Below, piece after piece: positions 15,603 to 22,122 of a stretch of DNA of 22,122 nt (the stretch's first letter is position 1; each line of letters begins with the position of its first letter). The notes under the pieces were generated by a model. That model made no database searches, was not told the DNA's origin, and saw nothing but the letters and a program-made list of their open reading frames with translations. The position numbers and the translations under genes were made by a program. The DNA comes from Chrysochromulina parva (taxonomy: Eukaryota; Haptophyta; Prymnesiales; Chrysochromulinaceae). Location: contig PJAB01000684.1 of NCBI GenBank assembly GCA_002887195.1, positions 1 to 22,122 of the forward strand, given 5' to 3'.

Positions 15603-15892
15603 AAAACAACTTCGCGTTACAGTAGTTCACAGCTACAGTACAGACTAAGAGACTATAAAGAATGAAATTCGACGGTAGGCGACGGAAGACGGAAGGCCGA
15701 CGGTTGGCCGAGGCCCGAGCACGGAGGTGCGGTGTTTTCTTGCTATTTTCTTGCCAACGGAGGATAGAAATCCACGCCGTACAGTAGTAAACCCTTCGGC
15801 TCCCTCCGGCACCGCGGGCGCAGAACCGCAGATCGACCGCGCCGCCGGCGCCCGGGCGCGCGGGCGCGCACCATTAAAGGGCGCGGCCCGGC

Positions 15893-15908
15893 CTACATGT
15901 ACATGTAG
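15893..15908. repeat. 16-bp palindrome flanked by GGCCCGGC / GCCGGCCGGG arms
   Basis: CTACATGTACATGTAG is a perfect palindrome. With a TT offset on the right, the flanking GC arms (about 15885-15892 and 15911-15920) also pair, giving a larger imperfect inverted repeat of about 36 bp. Confidence 0.8.
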
Positions 15909-16210
15909 TTGCCGGCCGGGCGCCGCTGCGTCGCCGTTATTTATTTTTCCAGATAAGCCCCAGGATTATAACCACACATGAAATTATGACAGATGGACAC
16001 GAGACAGGCTGCACGTCTGCGCTATTTTTGCGATTGCAAAACATGGCGTAACCATGTATTACTAATACATGTATTGCGATACTCAATTGTCGTACTGTAC
16101 CGTGGACAGTCGTTAGGCTCTTGTCCGCGTTCTCTTGGTGTGTGCGCCTGTTCTTCCTGCCGTCCTCGATCGAGTCGTGTTGAAGCCCGCCCCACCCACA
16201 TCCACGGTGG

Positions 16211-17347
16211 ATGCCCAAGCAGCTGACCGATACGGCGCGAAGTGACACAGCAACTCACATGCGACTGCCGACCTTTTTCGCCTCCCGTGTCTCTATCTTC
16301 CTGCTTGCGACACTCTCCAAATCGTGGGAGCCCTTGTCCGTCGCGTTGTCCCAAAAGGATTATACTCAGCCATCGCTGTACCCATTCGCCGAGCTCCTAG
16401 TGGTGTGCGAGATCATCAAACTCGCAGTTGTGTTGCCACCGCTGCTGCTGCTGCGCACCTACGATACCGGAAAGTCCGTCGGCTCCGCCCTGTCGGTGCT
16501 CGTGGCGCGCGAGACCATCGCGGCATTCGCCGCACCTGCCTTCTTTCTTGCGCTCGTCAATCAGGCGCTTGGCTACGCTGTGCCACGCATCGACCCAATG
16601 ACGTACCAGGTGGTCTTCATGGCACTATCCGTGGTGGCGGTCGCGGTGCTCACAAAGGTGCTGATGCCGCACCGCGTGCTCGGTGGGCTGCGCTGGGGCG
16701 CACTCGCCATGCTTCTTGTTGGCGCCACCCTCTGCTCGGACGAGAGCAGCATTAGCAGCGTTGGCACAACCAGCACACACCGGCGTGAATGGTTCCGCGG
16801 GTTGGCGGCGGCGCTGTGCGGCGCGTTGAGCTTCGCCACGCAGGCGGTCTGGTTCGACAGCGCGGCCGAGCGTGTGCCGGGTGGCCCTCTCCAGCACACG
16901 GCTGCCATGGCGCTCTACGGCCTTGTGGTGAACTCCGTGCTGCTTGTAGTGCTGCACACGCGCTGGGTCTTCGTCTCGTTGCTCACCGCGCTACATGAGC
17001 GCAGCCCGCTGCAGCTGCTGATCTTTGGGATGAGCGGCGCCGACGCAGTCGCTGCCGCCGCTATCGCCGCCGCCGACCTCACCATGGGCATCTTCTTCAG
17101 TGTGCTCGGCGCGAATGCCTACTCCTTCAGCCGAGTGCTTGCGCTCGTGCTCACCACGGCCCTGGCCGACGTCGCCCTCGGTCTGAGTCCGAGCCCGCGC
17201 TTCATGCTGGGCGCCTCGGCCGTGGTGACGAGCGGCTGGGTCTACCACGAGCACGAGCGCCTCGCGAGGTGGTGCGGTGGGTGCACTGCGCGAGATCCCG
17301 GGCGTGGAGCGCCCGGCTATGCGCCGGTGGAGACTGAAGCTGCCTGA
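16211..17347 (+). CDS. Nucleotide-sugar transporter (SLC35/NST, DMT superfamily)
   Basis: This encodes a 378-residue polytopic membrane protein with about ten hydrophobic segments, the length and layout typical of Golgi nucleotide-sugar antiporters. Diagnostic sequence is the stretch LVNQALGYAVPRIDPMTYQV from N117, followed by VFMALSVVAVAVLTKVLM and LGGLRWGALAMLLVGATL. This matches the NST pattern in which an N-N/Q segment and a DP-x-TYQV turn precede a hydrophobic helix and a basic RL-x-W turn. The protein would import UDP- or CMP-sugars into the Golgi or ER in exchange for the nucleoside monophosphate; the substrate cannot be told. The C-terminal 25 residues are cytosolic-type and Gly/Pro-rich, with no KKxx retrieval signal. 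The ATG at 16211 is used; M17 (16259) is an alternative. No intron is needed. Confidence 0.88.
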   Translation: MPKQLTDTARSDTATHMRLPTFFASRVSIFLLATLSKSWEPLSVALSQKDYTQPSLYPFAELLVVCEIIKLAVVLPPLLLLRTYDTGKSVGSALSVLVARETIAAFAAPAFFLALVNQALGYAVPRIDPMTYQVVFMALSVVAVAVLTKVLMPHRVLGGLRWGALAMLLVGATLCSDESSISSVGTTSTHRREWFRGLAAALCGALSFATQAVWFDSAAERVPGGPLQHTAAMALYGLVVNSVLLVVLHTRWVFVSLLTALHERSPLQLLIFGMSGADAVAAAAIAAADLTMGIFFSVLGANAYSFSRVLALVLTTALADVALGLSPSPRFMLGASAVVTSGWVYHEHERLARWCGGCTARDPGRGAPGYAPVETEAA

Positions 17348-18128
17348 GCCGCGCCCCGACGCAGTATAGGCTAGTCAAATTACCTTGACATATCGAGACG
17401 CTGAGAGATTACACCATATCTTATTCAGGGGTAAAAAGTTCGACCGCATCATGGGTGTACTTTTCGTTTGCCGGGAGCGCGGTTCGGCGCATCGCGGTTT
17501 TCCGCGCGGGTCGTCCGCGACCCGACCTCGAGCGACGCCGCGGGCGGACGATGCGCCATGATGGGCGGATGCGCCCGGCCCGGCCCACGCCGGGCGCGCG
17601 CGCGAGGAAGTACAGCGGGGATACAGCGTTCTAGATACAGCGGGGAAGTACCGTCAAGAAACCGGCAAGCCAACGGGTCCGCGCGGGGGCGCGGGCATCG
17701 GGCGGGGTCACGGCGCTGTGACCTCTTTCCGCTCCGCGTTGTCCGTTGATCCGGCGTGTCGGCCGTAACCCGTAAGTCGGCCGGGCGCCCTCGCTCTCAC
17801 TGTCACTCACTCACAAAAACACGTTGAAATCTCGATATGTCCCCATGAAAAGCCATGTGCCGGGCGGGGGGTTGGTTGTGACTTGTGGGGGTGCTCTCGG
17901 TGCTCGCAGGGCGCACGCTCGGGGCGCCGCCCCCCTCCAGCGGGCCGGGGGCCTCGCAGCCGGTACTTCAACCCGGTACGGGCCTAACACACCCGCCGCG
18001 CGGGTGTGGCCGCGACATACGTGTCTGACTGATGGCGTGGTGGGGGCTTGTATCGGCGTGACTGCGTCTCCTCGCGCGCGCTCTATCGGGCACTCCACGA
18101 CTGTGGGAACCTTAGGTCACGTCGACGA
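17348..18128. other. Gene-free interval before RACK1
   Basis: About 780 bp. A short AT-richer strip follows the transporter. A GC island (17470-17740) contains the 18-bp hairpin CGGGTCGTCCGCGACCCG (17507-17524) and three TACAGCG units (17611-17645). A 12-bp inverted repeat pair (17387-17398 and 17830-17841) encloses it. The last 290 bp should hold the RACK1 promoter and 5' leader. Open frames here lack ATG starts or recognisable sequence. Confidence 0.55.
17387..17841. repeat. 12-bp perfect inverted repeats 455 bp apart end to end
   Basis: GACATATCGAGA at 17387-17398 is the exact reverse complement of TCTCGATATGTC at 17830-17841. Identity does not extend beyond the 12 bases. They bracket the GC island. 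They could be the ends of a short non-autonomous element, but I see no target-site duplication, so chance remains possible. Confidence 0.35.
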
Positions 18129-19190
18129 ATGGCGGAATCGTGCGTCGAGGCCACGTTTCTGAACCCGCGCGCTTAGACCTCGAACCAGCAATGGCCCGAA
18201 TGCTCAACGTATCCGCTCGTCTCACGTCGCCTCTCTCGCAGTCTCGTTCTGCGTGCGACCCTCAAGGGTCACGACAACTGGGTTACTTGCCTGGCGACGA
18301 CCGTCGAGCAGTCTGATGTGCTCCTCTCGGGCTCGCGCGACAAGACTGTCATCGTCTGGACGCTCGACGGTGGTGAGAACTACGGCACCCCGCGTCGCTC
18401 GCTCAAGGGCCACTCGCACTACGTGCAGGACGTGACCATCTCGTCGGATGGCCAGTTTGCCCTCACCGGCTCATGGGATGGCTCGCTCCGCCTTTGGGAC
18501 CTCAACACCGGCACGACGACGCGCCGCTTCGCCGGCAACGACCAGCACAAAAAGGACGTCCTCTCGGTGGCCTTCTCGGCCGATAACCGCCAGATCGTCT
18601 CGGGTGCGCGCGACAAGACCATCAAGCTGTGGAACACCCTTGGCGAGTGCAAATACACGATCCAGGAGGACGGCCACACCGAGTGGGTTTCGTGCGTGCG
18701 CTTCTCACCCTCGGCGGCCAACCCGCTGATCGTCTCGTGCGGCTGGGATAAGCTTGTCAAGGTCTGGAACCTGACCAACTGCAAGTTGCGCACCAACCTC
18801 GTCGGCCACAGCGGCTACCTGAACACCGTCACTGTCTCTCCCGACGGGTCACTCTGTGCGTCGGGCGGCAAGGACGGCACCGCGATGCTGTGGGACCTGA
18901 ACGAGGGCAAGCACCTCTACTCGCTCGAGGCGAGCGCCATCATCCACGCGATGGTCTTCTCGCCCAACCGCTACTGGCTCTGCGCCGCCACCGACACGTG
19001 CATCAAGATCTGGGATCTTGAGTCCAAGTCGATCGTCGACGAGCTCACGCCCGAGTTCCCGGCCGTTGGCAAGAAGGCGATGGTCCACCACTGCATCTCG
19101 CTCTGCTGGTCCGCCGATGGTTCGACCCTGTTCTCGGGCTACACGGACTCGAACATCCGCGTCTGGTCGGTTGGCATCGGTGGCCGCTAA
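18129..19190 (+). CDS. RACK1: RACK1, seven-blade WD40 ribosome scaffold (two exons)
   Basis: Coding exons are 18129-18139 and 18242-19190, giving 319 residues, the usual RACK1 length. Splicing yields [20 protein letters not shown], which matches the start of RACK1 proteins. The seven WD repeats follow in order, with GH...WD-type ends: [70 protein letters not shown] and [16 protein letters not shown]1 sits on the head of the 40S ribosomal subunit, binds protein kinase C and other partners, and acts in translation control and ribosome quality control. Basic residues in blade 1 and the SRDKT and GARDKTIK motifs, typical of ribosome-bound RACK1, are present. Unspliced reading upstream of 18242 gives no ATG in frame. 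The gene is strongly biased to C- and G-ending codons, consistent with high expression. Confidence 0.97.
18140..18241 (+). other. GT-AG intron in RACK1
   Basis: Donor ATC|GTGCGT and acceptor CTCTCGCAG|TCTC bound a 102-nt intron in phase 2, leaving an 11-nt first coding exon (ATG GCG GAA TC). The acceptor CTCGCAG is identical to that of the protease intron. The join restores the conserved RACK1 N terminus exactly. Confidence 0.88.
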
Positions 19191-19579
19191 GAAGCCGTCG
19201 TCCCCCTTTCGGGTTCGAAAAAGATTTGGTGAAAGTCGGAGGCACTGAAACTCGACACGTGTGTTAGTTTGTGATGCGTCCGACGTGCTTGAATCATGTG
19301 CATTTTGCGTGAAACACCAGACCGAAGGCGGTCGTCGCTGTTATCGCCGCGGGACGAGCACCAACTTCGAGCGCAAATGAGGCGCGTTGTACCGGTGCGA
19401 CGGTTCGGCGTTTGTATTTTGGGGTGCGAGCCCGCGTTGCACGTGCAGACCTTCCTTGAGGGAAACGCTCGGAGTCGCTGAGGCCACCGGACGATCTTCG
19501 GCTGCCCGCCGGGGCCGAGAGTCTGCACACGTCCGTCCGTCGTGAGCCTGAGGTCGGCGCTGGCCGCTGCGAGGGGACC
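19191..19579. other. Intergenic region between RACK1 and the armadillo-like gene
   Basis: This 389-bp spacer should contain the RACK1 3' end and the next gene's promoter. The bases just after the RACK1 stop are T/A-richer (GAAAAAGATTTGG). Short frames on both strands show no recognisable protein. I see nothing else. Confidence 0.6.
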
Positions 19580-21655
19580 ATGGAAAGCTCGAAGGCGGCG
19601 CGCATCGCCTTACTTCCCAACACCCAGGCACAATCCGCAACAGTGTCAGGGCCGTTTCAGCCCACGAGGCGGGGGGTGGAAGCTCCAAAGGAGGACCTGA
19701 TGATGTTGGAGTTGTCGGCATTGATGAATACGGTGGCAGCCAAGATCGAGGAGCTGGCGGAGAAGCAAAAGGCCGCGTTAGCGCTCGGTGAACAGGAGAC
19801 TTCTCCCTGGACACACGAGGCGGTGATGCTCCTCTTCCGCATGATCTCTTCAGACTCTGAGGCGATACGCAAGAGAGGTGCAGCTGCGCTTGGCAAGCTC
19901 GCGTCGTGCAGCCCAAAGGCCAAGCACGAGGCCACCAATCACATTCCATTCGGAGTCTTGATGGAGCTCATGCGAGCGGGTTGCCTTGAGGCCATTGACG
20001 CCCTTGCTGCGCTGTCCTTCGATAACTCGCTGGGCTGCGACAAAATACGGGAGTGCATGCCAGACTGCGGTGCGATCACGATGCTTGCCGGTTTCATCAA
20101 TACTGAGGACAACGCTGTTGATGCAGCAGCGAAAGCAGCAAGTTCAGAAGCGGCTATGCGGGTCAAGGCAGCACTTGAACCTGAGGGCAGTATAAAGAAG
20201 AAAAAGGCTGCTCAGGAAATCAACCCTGCCAATCTGCGCGACCTCTCCGAATTGGGGAGCACATTGTTGCCTGGTATGTCGGCTGCCAAGGACGCCGTGG
20301 GCATGGTCGTGCTCCGACCAACAATCGTGCCTGTCAAGTCGAAGGCGGAGGCTGTGACAACTTTGCGCAACATCGCGATGTCCAATGAGGCGAATCGCAA
20401 GGCAATCACTCAACAGCAAGTCATCCCGCAACTAGTAAAGCTGATGACGCAGATGAAAATTGAAGACGATAACAGGTCAGCACAGAGCGGGCAGTCTTCG
20501 CATAGATCTGGGCCATCAGACGAGGGGAAAGGTGACGGCAAGGACAGTAGGAGGAGCAGACGGAAGTCAGCAGACGCCGCAAGCGCAGAGAAGAAGAGCA
20601 TAGATGAGGACGCGAAGAAAGAGCAGGTGCTGAATCGCAAGGCGCTAGCTTTAGAGAACCGCAAGCTTGCGGAAAGCGCAGGACAGATGTTGCACGCGCT
20701 GATCATCGACGGGACAGATGATGTCAAGAAGATCATTATTTCGGCCATCATCTCGACTGTGCAGCAGCCTGGATCAAAACCCCCAAAGGAAGTGCCTCAG
20801 CTCATGAACATCCTCAAAAGTGCAGCCGAGGAGCAGCTCGAGATGGTTCAACGCGGCGACGACTACGTAGCACTCAACATGGCGCTGGACTTTGGCCGCT
20901 GGATCGGTCTTCGAACTATCAAGCTTGGTGAGGCCCGTAACAATTTCAAGCTTCACCAGGACGACCGGAAAAAAGAGGAAAAAGAGCGCGCGCGGCGAGT
21001 GGACCTTGGCCTGGCCGATAGCGACGAGCCGTCGAGCAAAGAACACCACACACCTGCGAGCAAAGCACAACGAATGCAACTCATGGAGGACAGCGATCGT
21101 GAGACGCTGAGCAAGAATAGTGCGACCGCCAAGGAGGCGGAGAAGCAATCGAGGCAATCCAAGCGAGACGCCAAGAAGGAAGCGGAAGCCAAACGGGTAG
21201 CAAATAGGGAGACAATGGTGAGAGAGAAAAAGCAACAGGCTGTTGTGGCGAGCGTCACGCAGAGTGGCAAGGGCAATACACGCCTCGATGTTCTCACTGT
21301 GCTGGCAAAGCCAATTCAGCTCGAGGCCAAGATGGAGATGAAGAGGTTGCAAGCGACGAAAGACTCGGCTGAGCCTTCTCCACTATCACCGAGCTCATCA
21401 TCGTGGCATCTCAAATGGCTGCCCAAGCAAGAGCCAGGGTTGCCAGCTGACTTGTTTGAGCGGACGAGCGGCTTGCCAAAGGGGCTGAGCGCCAAGCCAG
21501 TTGATGCTGAGCTGCACTTCCAGATGCACGAGATGTATCGGGCAAGGCGTCAAGCAGAAGATGAGCAGGCAAGGCGGTTGAGATTCCCGACGCCTTCAAC
21601 CGCCTCGCGAGACTTCAGCGCGCATAGTAGCGCGCAAGCACTTTCCAGTCCATGA
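19580..21655 (+). CDS. Armadillo-repeat-like protein with basic coiled-coil C-terminal half
   Basis: This is a 691-residue single-exon protein starting at CCATGG. Residues about 37-210 are helical with ARM/HEAT-like patterns (EAVMLLFRMISSDSEAIRKR, GVLMELMRAGCLEAIDALAAL). A clearer armadillo unit lies at about 252-290 (KAEAVTTLRNIAMSNEANRKAI then VIPQLVKLM), where the family's typical neutral-effect/LV-x-LL pattern is visible. A charged Ser/Arg/Lys linker (295-345) splits this from a further helical pair (about 350-400; MLHALIIDGTDDVKKIIISAI). From about 455 to 560 the protein is a Lys/Glu/Arg-rich coiled coil. The last 90 residues are Ser/Pro-rich and disordered. ARM proteins are binding scaffolds, so a structural, transport or ciliary role is possible, but no named family is recognised. 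Its composition is less GC-rich than RACK1. Confidence 0.75.
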   Translation: MESSKAARIALLPNTQAQSATVSGPFQPTRRGVEAPKEDLMMLELSALMNTVAAKIEELAEKQKAALALGEQETSPWTHEAVMLLFRMISSDSEAIRKRGAAALGKLASCSPKAKHEATNHIPFGVLMELMRAGCLEAIDALAALSFDNSLGCDKIRECMPDCGAITMLAGFINTEDNAVDAAAKAASSEAAMRVKAALEPEGSIKKKKAAQEINPANLRDLSELGSTLLPGMSAAKDAVGMVVLRPTIVPVKSKAEAVTTLRNIAMSNEANRKAITQQQVIPQLVKLMTQMKIEDDNRSAQSGQSSHRSGPSDEGKGDGKDSRRSRRKSADAASAEKKSIDEDAKKEQVLNRKALALENRKLAESAGQMLHALIIDGTDDVKKIIISAIISTVQQPGSKPPKEVPQLMNILKSAAEEQLEMVQRGDDYVALNMALDFGRWIGLRTIKLGEARNNFKLHQDDRKKEEKERARRVDLGLADSDEPSSKEHHTPASKAQRMQLMEDSDRETLSKNSATAKEAEKQSRQSKRDAKKEAEAKRVANRETMVREKKQQAVVASVTQSGKGNTRLDVLTVLAKPIQLEAKMEMKRLQATKDSAEPSPLSPSSSSWHLKWLPKQEPGLPADLFERTSGLPKGLSAKPVDAELHFQMHEMYRARRQAEDEQARRLRFPTPSTASRDFSAHSSAQALSSP

Positions 21656-22122
21656 TCACGAGTTCATAACCCTACGCACACCAATTCCGGATCCGCGAGA
21701 CAGTTCACTGCACCCGCGGTCCCGCGCGAGCGTCCACGACGATTAGCGGCGATGCACGCGGGTCGCACTAGAGGTGGGTAATGGAGATCGATCCTTCGAT
21801 CCGCGATCGGGCATGTGGCCATGTGCATGAAGGGGTACGTTCGGAGGGGGGTGGACGGACTGTGAGGTATGACGGAGCGCTAACGGAGCGCTAGCCCTAC
21901 GGATAGTCGGATATAGGTTCATAGGAAGTATCGATAGCAAGGTATAGGAAACGAAAGAGGTAAAGAGTCGAAAAGAGTAAAAAAGAGACTCTATCGGAGA
22001 GGGTAAGGGTGGGTATGGTGATTTTTGTTTTTGACACCCATCATGCAAACAACATACTCACTGATTCTCCAGAGCATGGGGATCACCATGGTACCCTTGG
22101 GATGCACAGGGCATGCATCAAA
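21656..22122. other. Right-edge gene-free interval
   Basis: This holds an exact 11-bp tandem duplication ACGGAGCGCTA at 21872-21893. An A/G-rich strip follows (21900-22020) with repeated GATA/TAGG and AAAGAG motifs. A minus-strand frame (22048-21743) is a Pro/Ser/Arg filler of this strip. No gene is supported. Confidence 0.55.
21872..21893. repeat. 11-bp exact tandem duplication
   Basis: ACGGAGCGCTA occurs twice back to back, each ending in the palindrome AGCGCT plus A. It is a short duplication in non-coding sequence about 220 bp past the armadillo-like gene. Confidence 0.85.

Larger units (their letters stand above)
15416..16210. other. Divergent intergenic region with palindromes
   Basis: About 795 bp between two divergent genes. 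It holds an AT-richer strip (15530-15665) with several TACAGTA heptamers (15574, 15618, 15634) and a further one at 15780. A perfect 20-bp palindrome lies at 15583-15602. A GC island (15800-15890) ends in a 16-bp palindrome. An AT-rich stretch runs from 15930 to 16100. Both promoters are expected here. If the minus gene starts at 15568 instead, the region is correspondingly shorter. Confidence 0.5.

Noticed and set aside
18191..18220. ATGGCCCGAATG as the RACK1 start
   Set aside because: It cannot be joined in frame to the RACK1 body with a credible intron, whereas the ATG at 18129 with GTGCGT donor gives the conserved N terminus.
21743..22048. 101-codon minus-strand frame near the right edge
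   Set aside because: It is a low-complexity reading of an A/G-rich strip, with no domain or support from context.

Overview
The window is GC-rich nuclear DNA from a unicellular eukaryote, most likely a microalga; a haptophyte-like alga is my best guess, but it rests on overall style and not on any marker gene. The eukaryotic assignment is firm. It rests on a RACK1 gene, an RCE1-type CAAX protease, a SLC35-type nucleotide-sugar transporter, a tandem AAA+ ATPase, and two GT-AG spliceosomal introns that restore conserved protein sequence exactly. Genes are intron-poor, compact, and lie on both strands in mixed order.

Layout from left to right. 186-1292 (-) is an unrecognised protein with a Ser-rich tail. 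It is divergent, across about 170 bp, from an RCE1-like protease at 1466-2374 (+). A two-exon papain-family cysteine protease with a Pro-rich hinge and a Cys-rich C-terminal extension lies at 2913-4437 (+). A BRCT protein with a 17-unit tetrapeptide repeat lies at 4813-5808 (+). A methyltransferase-like protein lies at 6561-7421 (+). A 1015-residue tandem AAA+ ATPase, PEX6- or AFG2-like, lies at 8274-11321 (-). It is divergent from a small coiled-coil protein at 11623-12216 (+). Two minus-strand genes follow only 38 bp apart: a protein with a degenerate EF-hand and a 47-residue polyproline run (14222-15415), then a disordered Ser/Pro-rich protein (13038-14183). The right side holds a nucleotide-sugar transporter (16211-17347 +), RACK1 with an 11-nt first exon (18129-19190 +) and an armadillo-like protein (19580-21655 +).

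The spaces between genes are up to about 0.85 kb long. They alternate between extremely GC-rich islands and short AT-richer strips, and contain perfect palindromes, short tandem duplications and a recurring AAGTC pentanucleotide near gene 5' ends. I recognise no transposase, reverse transcriptase, CRISPR array, rRNA or tRNA.

The genes do not form one pathway. They look like an ordinary housekeeping neighbourhood: protein prenylation processing, vacuolar or secreted proteolysis, AAA+ unfolding, Golgi sugar transport and ribosome scaffolding, mixed with lineage-specific disordered proteins. I found no convincing new multi-gene system. The most notable items are the AAA+ protein with a damaged first ATPase domain and an atypical pore loop, the protease C-terminal module, the RACK1 micro-exon, the 38-bp gene pair and the AAGTC repeats.
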